A DNA stretch of 64,000 nucleotides from Bacillus sp. SLBN-46 (GCF_031453555.1 NZ_JAVIZM010000001.1:1185001-1249000); one strand, 5' to 3'. Numbered from the stretch's first letter, positions 35,064-45,172 are shown. The notes: generated by a model not told the origin, from the sequence alone. Numbers and translations are program-made.

Positions 35064-36125
35064 TTAGTTATTTTCTTCACTGCTATCTGTATAAGAATCA
35101 GAACCTTCACTATCTGTACTTGTTGTAGTTGAATCTGAAGAATTAGTACCAAGATGTGCCTTTAAAATGTTCTTTGTTTCTTCAAGACTCTCTTCATCGA
35201 GCTTGTAATAGTAAACTCTATTAATATAGGCATCTTCACCTTTTAGGTTCAAGGTATCGATTGTTAATCCGCTTCCAGCTAAACCATAATCCATTAATGA
35301 TTTTATATCTTTAAAAGACATATTTGTTTGCATATTGTCACCAACCGCTTCAATCACATCCGTGTGTTTTGAGAAGGATTGGATAGATAAAGCTTTTTTC
35401 AAAATTGCTTTTATGATTTCCTGCTGTCTCATACCACGCATAATATCTGTATCCTTATGACGTGTTCTTGCTAGAGCAAGCGCTTGTTCACCATTTAATG
35501 TTTGGAAACCTGGTTTTAATCGGATTGCGTTATGATGATCCTCAGAATCCTTTTCAGAAATGGCATATGGCACTTCAACATCAATTCCATCTAATGCGTT
35601 AACTACATCAATAAAAGCGTAAAAGTTTACTTTTACATAATAATCAATCGGAATATCAAGCATTTCCTGCACAGTTTCAATCGTCATTTTTGGCCCACCA
35701 TAAGCGTGAGCATGAGTAATTTTATCAAATTTATCTTTACCGGGAATATACACATATGAATCACGTGGGATGCTCAAAAGTTTTACTGATTTTTCTTTAA
35801 TATTTAAGGTTGCCACTAGGAGTGCATCTGATCTAACTGCATCATGGTAGATTTTTTCCCTGCTTTTACTAGTATCTACACCGATTAGTAAAATGGAGAT
35901 GTTATCCATACTCGGGTCGACCTTTACTTCACGTTTTGAAGCTGCATCTACCGGCTTATATGATTTATTTACTACTGATTCCGCTTTTTTTAGAATAAAA
36001 GTTGCGTAAGCTGTGCCACCTAATGCAACGATTAATAGTGGAAGAATAATCCACATAAAGAAACGCTTTTTTCGACTCTTTCTCTTTTTCTGGCTCATTA
36101 GATGAGTGCGTTGGAATTCGGCCAT
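35064..36125 (-). CDS. LytR-CpsA-Psr (LCP) family wall-polymer transferase
   Basis: A 353-residue membrane-anchored protein. The start has AAAGGAG at good spacing. A basic cytoplasmic tail (KKRKSRKKRFF) is followed by one transmembrane helix (~25-45) and the extracellular LCP domain: SDALLVATLNIKEKSVKLLSIPRDSYV, then THAHAYGG, DYYVKVNF and ARTRHKDTDIMRG, which include the pyrophosphate-binding Arg and Asp residues. A Ser/Thr/Asp-rich tail ends the protein. LCP enzymes attach teichoic-type polymers to peptidoglycan. Its place between two tagO copies suits this; B. subtilis also has an LCP gene (yvhJ) beside yvyE. Confidence 0.9.
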   Translation of the reverse strand: MAEFQRTHLMSQKKRKSRKKRFFMWIILPLLIVALGGTAYATFILKKAESVVNKSYKPVDAASKREVKVDPSMDNISILLIGVDTSKSREKIYHDAVRSDALLVATLNIKEKSVKLLSIPRDSYVYIPGKDKFDKITHAHAYGGPKMTIETVQEMLDIPIDYYVKVNFYAFIDVVNALDGIDVEVPYAISEKDSEDHHNAIRLKPGFQTLNGEQALALARTRHKDTDIMRGMRQQEIIKAILKKALSIQSFSKHTDVIEAVGDNMQTNMSFKDIKSLMDYGLAGSGLTIDTLNLKGEDAYINRVYYYKLDEESLEETKNILKAHLGTNSSDSTTTSTDSEGSDSYTDSSEENN

Positions 36126-36230
36126 ATAATTTCTCCTTTAAGTTATCATTATCACTTTTGTATTTTTATAAATTTAATATAGACCAACATTCATTTTACC
36201 GCTTTTTTGTAAATACGTAAATTGAAACTT

Positions 36231-36239
36231 TTTGTCGAA
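36231..36239 (+). promoter_or_regulatory. Candidate Spo0A box (distal) before the nucleotidase gene
   Basis: TTTGTCGAA, a full match to the core; part of a 12-bp sequence repeated exactly 263 bp downstream. Confidence 0.35.
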
Positions 36240-36493
36240 GATTGAAAATATGATTCTTCTATAATATTACAAACTTTGCATGTCTTACTAATATGTATAG
36301 ACGAAAGGACCCGTGTATTAGTTACATGTTATATTTCTAAAAAAAGTACTGGATTAATCGAAAAAATATAAAATTCTAAAAATTCATTTCATATTAAATT
36401 TACAAACTACCTACAAAATACCAACAAATTTTTTAAAAAAAGACTATCAATCTCTTGGGAAAATTAGTAGAATAGTCTTGCAATACAAATATT

Positions 36494-36502
36494 TTTGTCG
36501 AA
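36494..36502 (+). promoter_or_regulatory. Candidate Spo0A box (proximal) before the nucleotidase gene
   Basis: TTTGTCGAA directly abutting the ribosome binding region. Binding here would be expected to repress rather than activate. Confidence 0.35.
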
Positions 36503-36515
36503 GGGCGGAAAAAGT

Positions 36516-39500
36516 GTGAAGAGACAGATCAAACGAAGCATGAAAAAACGTATGCTTAATGGTTCTCTAGCTGCTGCATTGGCACTTACAGTAGTTCCAC
36601 TAAATATTTTCCCACAGTCTGCAAAGGCTGAAGGAACATCTGGTAATTCTGCAACACTACGAATCTTAGAAACGACAGACTTACATGATGCTGTAATGGC
36701 TTATGATTATTATCAAGACACAGATAAAGGTGTCAACTATGGTCTAGCAAAAACGGCAAGCTTAATTTCCCAAGCAAGATCAGAGGTTGATGCTAGTAAC
36801 TCTATGTTGTTCGACGCGGGTGATTTGCTACAGGGGAATCCAATGGCAGATTATGTTGCTAAAGTTAAGCCTTTAACTGAAAATGATACACACCCAATGT
36901 TCAAGGCAATGAAAGAATTAAAATATGATGGCGGTATCGTAGGAAACCACGAGTTCAACTATGGGTTAGGCTTCTTAAACACTGCTTTAAAGAATGCTCC
37001 TTATCCAGTTGTAAACGCTAACATTTATGTAGATGATAAGGACAGTGATCCGACAAACGATAAAAACTACTTCACTCCATACCAAATTATCCCTAAAAAG
37101 ATTAAGGATAAAAATGGTGTTGAACAAACAGTTAATGTTGGTGTCGTTGGTTTTGCACCACCACAAATTCTACAATGGGATAAAGATAATCTTGAAGGAA
37201 AAGTAATTGTAAAAGATATTGTTAAAACTGCTGAGAAATATGTAGCAGAAATGAAATCAAAAGGTGCAGATGTAATCGTTGCAATTGCTCACTCTGGTTG
37301 TGACGTTACAAACGATGGCCAAGAAGAAGCAGAAAATGCTGTATTCTCACTAAGTAAAGTAACTGGCATTGATGCCCTTCTTTTCGGACATGCTCATTAT
37401 GCATTCCCTGGTGGTAAAGAATTCCACGTTGGTGGAAAGCTTGACCAGCCAGATTTACCAGGACTTGATAACACACAAGGTACAATCAACGGTACACCTG
37501 CAGTAGAAGCAGGATTCTGGGGTAATAACCTAGGTGTGCTTGACTTAGAATTAGTACAGCAAGAAGATGGAACTTGGAAAGCAGATCGTACAAAATCAAA
37601 ATCTGTAACTAAGCCTGTAACTTCTACAACTGTTGCTGATGAAACAATTGTTAATGCAGTTAAGACTGAGCATGAAGCAACGCTTGCTTATGTACGTGGA
37701 AAAATTGGTGAAACGACTACACAAATGCACAGCTTCTTCTCACGTGTTATGGACGACCCAACGATCCAAATCGTAAACAATGCTCAAACTGACTATGTTA
37801 AAAAGTGGATTCAAACAAACCGTCCAGACCTTAAGGATGTACCAGTAATTTCTGCAGGTGCTCCATTCAAAGCTGGCCGTCAAGGTGCAACTGATTATAC
37901 AAATATCGCAAAAGGCGATCTTTCAATTAAGAGTGCTAACGACCTTTACTTGTATAACAATACATTAAAAGCAGTTGAGTTAACTGGTGCTGAAGTAAAA
38001 GAATGGTTAGAAATGTCTGCATCACAATTCAATCAAATCAACCCTGACATCGCTGGTGCACAAGAATTAATCAATTACAGCTTCCAACCATATAACTTCG
38101 ACGTAATTGATGGTGTTAAGTACCAAGTCGATGTTACAAAGCCGGCTCGTTACAATTTCTCAACTGGTGATGTTGCAAATGCTGATGCACATCGTATCAT
38201 TAACTTTACTGATATGAATGGAAACCCAATTGATCCTGCTCAAAAATTCATTGTTGCAACGAACAACTATCGTGCAACTGGCGGTGGTAACTTCCCAGGA
38301 ACAAAGGGCGGGAAAGCAACAATCGTTGTTGATTCTCCATATGAAAACCGTCAAATTTTGATGGATTACATTAAAGAACAAAAAGTAGTTAACCCTGCAG
38401 CAGATAATAACTGGAAAATCGCTCCGGTTGGTGGCGTTGCAAAAACATTAACATTCAAATCATCACCATTTGCAAAAGATTATCTTGCATCTGCTCCAAA
38501 CGTGAAAGATGTTGGACCATTATCTGATGGCTCTGGTTTTGAACAGTATACTTTAGACCAAAATGTTCACGTTCAATTATTAGGTATCAATGACTACCAT
38601 GGTCAGCTTGATACTTGGAGATCTATTAAAGATTCTACTGGTAAAGTTGTTGACTATTCCGGTGGTATTGAATACCTTGCTGCTTACTTGAAACAAAGAG
38701 AAGCAACAAACCCTGCTAATACATTAATGTTAGCTGCTGGTGACCAAGTAGGTGCAAGTGCTCCTGTCTCTGCATTATTACAAGACGAGCCAACTATCCG
38801 CTTCTTAAACGAAATCGGACTTGATGCCGCTACTATCGGTAACCACGAGTTTGATGAAGGCGTACCTGAAATGCTTCGCCTAATCAATGGTGGTTCACAC
38901 CCAGCAACTGTGGAGAAGTACGGCCCATTTGAAGGTGCTGATTTCCCTTATGTTGCGGCAAACGTTGAATACAAAGACACTGGCAAATTAGTTTTAGATC
39001 CTTACACAATCAAAGAAGTTGACGGTGTGAAGATTGGTATTATCGGTGTTGTTACAACCATTACTCCTGAAATCGTTATTAAGAGCGCAGTTAAAGATGT
39101 TGTCTTTACAGACGAAGTTGCTGCAATCAACAAATACACTGAAGAATTAAAAGCTAAAGGTGTTAAATCAATCGTTGTTCTTGCTCACAACCCAGGAACA
39201 TCTAAAACTGATGGATCCGGTGCAACTGGTGAAGTAGTTGAATTTGCTAAAAAGGTTGACCCTGAGGTTGACGTAATCTACGGTGCACATGACCACAAAT
39301 ATCTACGTGCTACTGTAAATGGAATTACTGTAGTCCAATCATGGTCATACGGTACAGCATTCTCTGATATTGACTTAACAATTGACCCAGCTACTGGTGA
39401 CGTTATTAAGGATCAAACTAATGCAGAGGTTGTTGATACATTACACTCTGCTATCCAGCCTGATGCTAAGATTCAAGCTGAACTTGCAGAATACAAAGAT

Positions 39501-40832
39501 GCAGTTGCTCCAATCCTTAACAGAAAAATTGGTGAAACTGAAGTTGAATTAACAAGAACTCCTAACTATAGTGGTGAACAAGTTTTAGGTAACATCATTG
39601 CTGATTCTATGCGTGCAGAAATGGACACTCAAATGGCGTTCATGAATCCAGGCGGTATCCGTAATGACCTTAACGTTGGTGAAATCACTTGGGGTGAACT
39701 ATTCGGTGTTCAACCGTTTGGTAACGACCTAATCAAAATGACTGTTACTGGTGATGTATTAAGAGAGTTGCTCAACCAACAATGGGCTGACCCAACTCGT
39801 GCAAAAATGCTTCAAATCTCAGGGTTATTCTACACTTATGATGATTCAAAACCATACATGGAGAAAATCCTTGATATCTACACAGAAGACGGTAAAAAGA
39901 TTGACCCAGCAGGAAAATATACGATTACAGTAAACAACTTCATGGCTGGTGGCGGAGATGGCTACGGCGCGCTTCTAAAAGGTACTGATAAAGTACAAGG
40001 TCCAACTGACTTAGATGCTCTTGTACACTACATTCAGAACTACGAAGGTCCAATCTACGCTGATTACGAAAACAGATTCTTAAAAGCAGATAAAGAAATT
40101 GCTGAAACGCAAGTGTACTACCTAAGTGAGCTTACTACTACTCTTGAAGGTGAAACAGATCCTTATGCAACTGTAGTGGTGAAGGCTAATGGAAAAATAA
40201 TCGGTGAAGGAACAGCTGATAACTTCGGTTACTTCAATGTTGATATGGCAAAGCAAGCTGTTGGAACAACTGTTGTAGTTGAAACAACTGACCTTTTTGG
40301 TAACTATACTTCTACTGAATTCACAGTTGAAGAAGCATTAAAAGGATGGCAGCAATTTGACGGTGAAGATGCTTGGTATTATTTCGATCCTGAAACTGGT
40401 GAGCCTGTAACTGATTGGAACAAGATCTATGGCAAGTGGTACCTATTTGACGAAGACGGTATCATGAAAACTGGTTGGGTACAAGAAGGAAAAACATGGT
40501 ATTACTTAGATGCAGTTAATGGAGATATGAAAGTTAACTGGGCTAAGGTAAACGGTAAGTGGTACTTCTTTAATATTCACGGTGCAATGCAAACTGGTTG
40601 GGTAAAAGATGGTACTAAGTGGTACTTCTTAGATAAAACTAACGGTGATATGAAAACTGGCTGGGTATTCACAGGCAAGAAGTGGTATTTCCTTGCTTCT
40701 AGCGGTGCAATGAAAACTGGCTGGGTATTCACTGGTAGCAAGTGGTATTACCTAAAAGCTGATGGTAGTATGGCTGCTAACACAACGATCGGTGGATACA
40801 AATTAGGTAAAGACGGAGCATGGATTAAGTAA
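36516..40832 (+). CDS. Wall-bound double 5'-nucleotidase / cyclic phosphodiesterase (YfkN-like) with choline-binding-type repeats
   Basis: A 1438-residue secreted protein. The GTG at 36516 is chosen because AGGGCGG lies 7 nt upstream. Signal peptide to about residue 40. Two metallophosphatase plus 5'-nucleotidase C-terminal modules follow in tandem. Module 1 has TTDLHDA, DAGDLLQGNP, GNHEFNYG and GHAH; module 2 has GINDYHGQ, AAGDQVGAS, GNHEFDEG and GAHDHK, then MNPGGIRNDL. This matches the bifunctional layout of Bacillus YfkN, which removes phosphate from nucleotides and 2',3'-cyclic nucleotides. An Ig-like module (TTTLEGETDPYATVVV) precedes about six GW/WYY repeats ending in AANTTIGGYKLGKDGAWIK, in place of a sortase anchor. 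It would salvage extracellular nucleotides at the wall. Terminator follows. Confidence 0.92.
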   Translation: MKRQIKRSMKKRMLNGSLAAALALTVVPLNIFPQSAKAEGTSGNSATLRILETTDLHDAVMAYDYYQDTDKGVNYGLAKTASLISQARSEVDASNSMLFDAGDLLQGNPMADYVAKVKPLTENDTHPMFKAMKELKYDGGIVGNHEFNYGLGFLNTALKNAPYPVVNANIYVDDKDSDPTNDKNYFTPYQIIPKKIKDKNGVEQTVNVGVVGFAPPQILQWDKDNLEGKVIVKDIVKTAEKYVAEMKSKGADVIVAIAHSGCDVTNDGQEEAENAVFSLSKVTGIDALLFGHAHYAFPGGKEFHVGGKLDQPDLPGLDNTQGTINGTPAVEAGFWGNNLGVLDLELVQQEDGTWKADRTKSKSVTKPVTSTTVADETIVNAVKTEHEATLAYVRGKIGETTTQMHSFFSRVMDDPTIQIVNNAQTDYVKKWIQTNRPDLKDVPVISAGAPFKAGRQGATDYTNIAKGDLSIKSANDLYLYNNTLKAVELTGAEVKEWLEMSASQFNQINPDIAGAQELINYSFQPYNFDVIDGVKYQVDVTKPARYNFSTGDVANADAHRIINFTDMNGNPIDPAQKFIVATNNYRATGGGNFPGTKGGKATIVVDSPYENRQILMDYIKEQKVVNPAADNNWKIAPVGGVAKTLTFKSSPFAKDYLASAPNVKDVGPLSDGSGFEQYTLDQNVHVQLLGINDYHGQLDTWRSIKDSTGKVVDYSGGIEYLAAYLKQREATNPANTLMLAAGDQVGASAPVSALLQDEPTIRFLNEIGLDAATIGNHEFDEGVPEMLRLINGGSHPATVEKYGPFEGADFPYVAANVEYKDTGKLVLDPYTIKEVDGVKIGIIGVVTTITPEIVIKSAVKDVVFTDEVAAINKYTEELKAKGVKSIVVLAHNPGTSKTDGSGATGEVVEFAKKVDPEVDVIYGAHDHKYLRATVNGITVVQSWSYGTAFSDIDLTIDPATGDVIKDQTNAEVVDTLHSAIQPDAKIQAELAEYKDAVAPILNRKIGETEVELTRTPNYSGEQVLGNIIADSMRAEMDTQMAFMNPGGIRNDLNVGEITWGELFGVQPFGNDLIKMTVTGDVLRELLNQQWADPTRAKMLQISGLFYTYDDSKPYMEKILDIYTEDGKKIDPAGKYTITVNNFMAGGGDGYGALLKGTDKVQGPTDLDALVHYIQNYEGPIYADYENRFLKADKEIAETQVYYLSELTTTLEGETDPYATVVVKANGKIIGEGTADNFGYFNVDMAKQAVGTTVVVETTDLFGNYTSTEFTVEEALKGWQQFDGEDAWYYFDPETGEPVTDWNKIYGKWYLFDEDGIMKTGWVQEGKTWYYLDAVNGDMKVNWAKVNGKWYFFNIHGAMQTGWVKDGTKWYFLDKTNGDMKTGWVFTGKKWYFLASSGAMKTGWVFTGSKWYYLKADGSMAANTTIGGYKLGKDGAWIK

Positions 40833-40845
40833 TCTATGCACCACA

Positions 40846-40890
40846 GAAAGAGGTAATTCCTTAGGGAATTGCCTCTTTTTTTTTTTTTTG
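40846..40890 (+). terminator. Terminator of the nucleotidase gene
   Basis: GAGGTAATTCC pairs with GGAATTGCCTC around a 4-nt loop, followed by more than twelve Ts. Confidence 0.95.
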
Positions 40891-40981
40891 AAAAATATCG
40901 CATTATTTCCGATTTTTACTATTCTATATTTGTTTTCGTTTTGCTAATAATGGACAAACTGAAAAACAAGGAGGATGTTTA

Positions 40982-42046
40982 ATGCTGTATCTTACCTTGA
41001 TAGTATGTTTTTTTGTCTCCATTCTTATTACTCCACTTATAAAAAAACTCGCCTTTCGCATTGGCGCGACCGATCGTCCAAATCATCGGAAAGTTCATCA
41101 GTCGATTATGCCAAGGCTAGGTGGATTAGCCATATTTATTAGTTTTATGGTAGGTATCTTCCTATTAAGACCGGATAACCCCTACTCAATGGGCATCTTC
41201 ATCGGCTGTCTGTTCATCGTAATCACCGGTTTTTGTGATGATTTGTTTGAATTGCCGGCAAAGTATAAACTTCTCGGTCAATTAGCAGCAGCGTGCTCGG
41301 TTGTGTTTTTAGGTGATTTGCAAATGGTGTTTATTAACCTTCCATTTGGCGGTCAGCTTCAGTTTGGTTTTTTAAGTATTCCTTTTACGATCCTTTGGAT
41401 TGTTGGGATTACGAACGCCATTAACTTAATTGATGGACTCGATGGGCTCGCGGCAGGGGTTTCGTCTATTGCCTTAATCACCATTTCTGGAATGGCGATT
41501 ATTCAAGGGAATTTTTACGTGGTGGCAGTGGGGTCAATCGTCCTCGCAAGCACGCTAGGCTTTTTGGTTTACAATTTTCATCCTGCGAGTATTTTTATGG
41601 GGGATACAGGGGCCCTTTTTCTAGGGTTCATTATCTCTGTTCTTTCATTGCTGGGTTTTAAGAATGTAACTTTTATTTCCTTTGTTATTCCAGTTATTAT
41701 TCTTGGCGTGCCCATATCTGATACCTTATTTGCGATTATCAGACGAATTATCAATAAACAGCCTTTATCAGCACCAGATAAATCCCATCTTCATCACTGC
41801 ATGCTGAGAATGGGTTATTCCCACCGTCAGACTGTGTTACTTATTTATGCCATGGCTGCATTTTTTGGACTTGTTGCAGTCATTTACTCCCAGGCCAGAA
41901 TTGGTGGAGCTCTTTTCCTAATAGGAATTGTCGTCCTAACTATTGAGATTATCGCTGAAAAAATTGGCTTAATGGGAAAGGACCATCGTCCATTACTAAA
42001 TATGGTTCGGACCTTAAAAATGAGCACGGCAAAAGATCGATCATAG
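40982..42046 (+). CDS. tagO: Undecaprenyl-phosphate GlcNAc-1-phosphate transferase (TagO/WecA), copy 2
   Basis: A 354-residue polytopic enzyme closely similar over its whole length to the copy at 33.9 kb: same ATDRPNHRKVHQ, NAINLIDGLDGLAAG, MGDTGALFLG and DKSHLHHC motifs. It differs mainly in the loop after helix 2 (LLRPDNPYSMG) and has CDDLFELPAKYK in the DD region. AAGGAGG precedes the ATG. It sits directly before yvyE-degS-degU, the position of tagO in B. subtilis, so this is probably the ancestral copy and the other the duplicate. Both keep all catalytic motifs. Confidence 0.93.
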   Translation: MLYLTLIVCFFVSILITPLIKKLAFRIGATDRPNHRKVHQSIMPRLGGLAIFISFMVGIFLLRPDNPYSMGIFIGCLFIVITGFCDDLFELPAKYKLLGQLAAACSVVFLGDLQMVFINLPFGGQLQFGFLSIPFTILWIVGITNAINLIDGLDGLAAGVSSIALITISGMAIIQGNFYVVAVGSIVLASTLGFLVYNFHPASIFMGDTGALFLGFIISVLSLLGFKNVTFISFVIPVIILGVPISDTLFAIIRRIINKQPLSAPDKSHLHHCMLRMGYSHRQTVLLIYAMAAFFGLVAVIYSQARIGGALFLIGIVVLTIEIIAEKIGLMGKDHRPLLNMVRTLKMSTAKDRS

Positions 42047-42047
42047 T

Positions 42048-42085
42048 AAAAGGGACTCAAAATTGAGCCCCTTTTCGTTTTTTTT
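42048..42085. terminator. Terminator between tagO copy 2 and yvyE
   Basis: AAAAGGGACTCAA pairs with TTGAGCCCCTTTT with one mismatch; a T run follows on the plus strand and an A run precedes, so it may work both ways. Confidence 0.85.
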
Positions 42086-42140
42086 CCCAATTGCCTTCTT
42101 TCTATAGACCTACTATAATCCACAGTAAGACATACCTGTT

Positions 42141-42779
42141 TTACCTTGAGAAATCTTCTTCTAGATAAATTGTATCACCTTTAGTTAATGTGCATTGGCC
42201 GTTCGTTAGTTCTACCATCCAATCCATAAAATTTTGGACCTGACTTTCATCTACGAACGTTTCAACTTCAACCACATCCAAATAGTGAATTTCTTTTATG
42301 GTGAATTCGGAGGCACGCAATTCTTTTTCAATTTTTCCCAGCCAGGTATAGTCAATTTTCACAAAGATAATCTGTGAAAGTCTTCTTTCGACAATACCTA
42401 TCGCATCTAGGCCTTCGGATGTAGCCTTTCCGTAAGCACGAATAAGGCCACCTGCACCTAATTTAATACCACCAAAATAGCGGGTTATGACAACAACGGT
42501 GTCTTTTAGCTTTCTTTTTTTCAAAACCTCAAGAATAGGTACACCAGCCGTGCCACTTGGTTCTCCATCATCATTCGCTTTTTGAATGTGATCATACTCA
42601 CCAATAAGATATGCTGAACAGTTATGGGTAGCATTCCAATGTTGTTTCTTAATCGCCTGAATGAAATCCTGTGCTTCCAACTCCGTTTCAGCTCTGTTAA
42701 TATGTGCAATAAAACGGGACTTTTGAATGTTGATTTCATGTTCTCCTAATGTTTTAACAGTATAATATCGCGACAGCAT
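42141..42779 (-). CDS. yvyE: YigZ/IMPACT family protein (YvyE)
   Basis: A 212-residue cytosolic protein. The N-terminal half holds the UPF0029/IMPACT signature: NIQKSRFIAHINRAETE, then HNCSAYLIG, DDGEPSGTAGVPIL and VVITRYFGGIKLGAGGLIRAYG. The C-terminal half is the DUF1949 ferredoxin-like domain. The cellular role is not settled; a link to translation regulation is proposed from eukaryotic IMPACT. AAAGGAG precedes the ATG. Leftward and divergent from degS, as in B. subtilis. Confidence 0.92.
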   Translation of the reverse strand: MLSRYYTVKTLGEHEINIQKSRFIAHINRAETELEAQDFIQAIKKQHWNATHNCSAYLIGEYDHIQKANDDGEPSGTAGVPILEVLKKRKLKDTVVVITRYFGGIKLGAGGLIRAYGKATSEGLDAIGIVERRLSQIIFVKIDYTWLGKIEKELRASEFTIKEIHYLDVVEVETFVDESQVQNFMDWMVELTNGQCTLTKGDTIYLEEDFSR

Positions 42780-43060
42780 GTAAGGCTCCTTTCTTTAAAA
42801 GAAAAAAATATAAAATATTGCTGTAATATACCTTTAATATGGTAGTAAAGTTCGAATGTTATAATAGGCCTAGTGGGTGAAATGCTTTTCTATTTTATTA
42901 AAGTATAGTTTAATAGGAATAAAGCAGTAAAAATAATATTATTATTATACTACTTTCAGACTCATAATGAGGTTTCTGGAAAAGTTTTTTATTGATTTAT
43001 TCCATAGTTTGTTAAATAAAACGTAAGGCCTAAAGGGAAAAAGATCCCCGGAGGAATGTG

Positions 43061-44203
43061 ATGAAAATTAAGCAAATTGATATGAAATCGATTGATGAAA
43101 TTCGTGAAGAAATGATTGAAACCGTCACCTGTAGTAAAAGTGATATTTTTCGTATTGGTGAGAAATGCCGTCATGACTATGAGAGCATGACAAATGAATT
43201 AGCTAATATTAAGCAAATGATGGTTAAGCTTATTGAAGAGGGAGACCAACTGGAAGAACAGGTCAAAGAGGCACGTTTAACTCTTTCAGAGGTCAGTATG
43301 AATTTTAAACATTATACTGAGGAAGAAGTTCGTGAAGCCTACGAAAAAGCACATCAGTTACAAATGGATCTATCGATTAACTGGCAGTATAAAAAACAAC
43401 TGCTTGATAAAAGAGATGATCTTGAACGTAGACTTATTGGCTTAAATGATACGATTGATCGTGCTGAACAGCTTATATCACAAATTTCTGTTGTTATGAA
43501 TTATTTGACGAGTGATTTAAAACAAGTCGGTGAAGTATTGGAAGATGCCAAAGCAAAACAAGACTTCGGTTTAAAAATTATTGAAGCACAAGAGGAAGAG
43601 AGAAAGCGATTGTCACGGGAAATACATGACGGTCCAGCACAGATGCTTGCCAATGTTATCATGCGCTCGGATTTAATTGAGCGAGTCTTTCGCGAAAAAG
43701 GTCCAGATGAAGCTTTCTCTGAAGTCAATAGCTTCAAAAAAATGGTTCGTTCAGCACTATATGAGGTGAGAAGGATTATTTATGACCTACGTCCAATGGC
43801 ACTGGATGATTTAGGTTTGGTACCTACCCTCAGAAAATATCTACAAACAATCGAAGAATATCATAAGAATTCCAAAATAACATTTGTGAATTTGGGCCTA
43901 GAGCGCAGGCTTCCAACTAAGTACGAAGTCGCGTTGTTTCGAATGATCCAAGAATCCGTACAAAATGCGCTCAAGCACGCGAATGCCTGTGAAATCAAGG
44001 TGAAACTAGAAATAACCAGCAATGATATCACCGTTCTTATTAAGGACAATGGGGGAGGCTTTGACACCTCTATAAAGAAACCTGAGTCTTTTGGAATGAT
44101 TGGCATGAGAGAGCGGGTAGACTTGCTTGATGGGGATATTACCTTTGATTCAAAAATAGGCAAAGGGACAGCGGTTTGGATTCGAGTTCCATTGACCAAT
44201 TAA
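43061..44203 (+). CDS. degS: DegS sensor histidine kinase
   Basis: A 380-residue cytosolic two-component kinase. The ATG behind GGAGG is chosen over the GTG 3 nt earlier. Residues ~1-170 are the helical DegS sensor domain, strongly coiled coil. The HisKA_3 dimerisation domain has LSREIHDGPAQ with the phosphorylated His at 189, the same number as in B. subtilis DegS. The HATPase domain has NALKHA (N box), DNGGGF (G1) and GMIGMRERV (G2). No membrane segment is present. It phosphorylates DegU, encoded 49 bp downstream. DegS/U controls secreted proteases, competence and biofilm genes in Bacillus, which fits a region full of secreted enzymes. Confidence 0.96.
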   Translation: MKIKQIDMKSIDEIREEMIETVTCSKSDIFRIGEKCRHDYESMTNELANIKQMMVKLIEEGDQLEEQVKEARLTLSEVSMNFKHYTEEEVREAYEKAHQLQMDLSINWQYKKQLLDKRDDLERRLIGLNDTIDRAEQLISQISVVMNYLTSDLKQVGEVLEDAKAKQDFGLKIIEAQEEERKRLSREIHDGPAQMLANVIMRSDLIERVFREKGPDEAFSEVNSFKKMVRSALYEVRRIIYDLRPMALDDLGLVPTLRKYLQTIEEYHKNSKITFVNLGLERRLPTKYEVALFRMIQESVQNALKHANACEIKVKLEITSNDITVLIKDNGGGFDTSIKKPESFGMIGMRERVDLLDGDITFDSKIGKGTAVWIRVPLTN

Positions 44204-44252
44204 AATTGACTGAAAAGATATTAATACTGAGAAGGATTAGGGGGAAATGAGA

Positions 44253-44939
44253 ATGTCTACTAAAATTGTCATTATCGATGATCACCAACTATTCAGAGAA
44301 GGCGTTAAAAGAATACTTGAGTTTGAAAAATCATTCCAGGTTGTAGCAGAGGGTGATGATGGCAGTGAAGCATTAGGTCTTGTACAAGAATACCAGCCTC
44401 ATGTTGTCATTATGGATATAAATATGCCCCAAATGAATGGGGTTGAAGCAACCCGCGAACTAGTGGAAAAATACCCAGAAACAAAGGTTATCATTTTATC
44501 CATTCATGATGATGAAAATTATGTCACACATGCTTTAAAAACAGGTGCATGTGGCTATCTATTAAAGGAAATGGACGCGGATGCATTAATAGAGGCTGTT
44601 CGAGTGGTGGCAGATGGAGGCTCCTATTTACATCCAAAGGTTACTCATAATCTAGTAAATGAATATCGGAGATTGGCAGCTGGCGTTGCCGGTAGTGGCG
44701 GTGGCTACGTACCAACACATGAAATTCGCCGTCCATTGCACCTGCTAACTCGCAGAGAGTGTGAAGTGTTACAAATGCTTGCTGATGGTAAAAGTAACCG
44801 TGGAATCGGTGAAGCTTTATTTATCAGTGAAAAGACAGTTAAAAACCATGTGAGTAACATTTTGCAAAAAATGAACGTAAACGATCGTACGCAAGCTGTA
44901 GTCGTTGCTATTAAAAATGGCTGGGTGGAAGTAAGATAA
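44253..44939 (+). CDS. degU: DegU response regulator
   Basis: A 228-residue NarL-type regulator. Of two in-frame ATGs 6 nt apart, the second ([14 protein letters not shown]) has the better spacing to AGGGG. The receiver domain carries the DD pair near 9-10, the phosphorylated Asp near 55 ([10 protein letters not shown]) and Lys in LLKEMDAD. The C-terminal LuxR-type helix-turn-helix has [18 protein letters not shown]...VKNHVSNIL. Almost identical to B. subtilis DegU in both domains, with a shorter linker. Follows degS with its own strong terminator behind it. Confidence 0.96.
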   Translation: MSTKIVIIDDHQLFREGVKRILEFEKSFQVVAEGDDGSEALGLVQEYQPHVVIMDINMPQMNGVEATRELVEKYPETKVIILSIHDDENYVTHALKTGACGYLLKEMDADALIEAVRVVADGGSYLHPKVTHNLVNEYRRLAAGVAGSGGGYVPTHEIRRPLHLLTRRECEVLQMLADGKSNRGIGEALFISEKTVKNHVSNILQKMNVNDRTQAVVVAIKNGWVEVR

Positions 44940-44964
44940 TTGATAAATAGTTTGAAAGTACGTG

Positions 44965-44996
44965 GGGCATGCTTTGAAAGCATGCCCTATTTTTGT
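44965..44996 (+). terminator. Terminator of degSU
   Basis: GGGCATGCTTT pairs with AAAGCATGCCC, followed by TATTTTTG. Confidence 0.9.
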
Positions 44997-45172
44997 TATA
45001 TAGCTCCTTTTTATATAATGCATTTTCCTTCAGTTTCATATAAAATAGACATTATGTTAGAAATGAATAATCGCTCATTATTTGTAGTTCATGGAGAGCG
45101 GCATCAGTTAGGTTCGGAATTTTAGTGCAAAAATACCGACCAGTTTAAAAAGACAAGGATGGTAACTAATAT

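Larger units (their letters stand above)
36126..36515. other. Divergent intergenic region between the LCP and nucleotidase genes
   Basis: About 390 bp, AT-rich, with two identical 12-bp stretches TTTTTGTCGAAG (36229-36240 and 36492-36503), each containing a full Spo0A-box core. The second ends 13 bp before the nucleotidase start. Clear -35/-10 pairs are not obvious. Confidence 0.55.
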
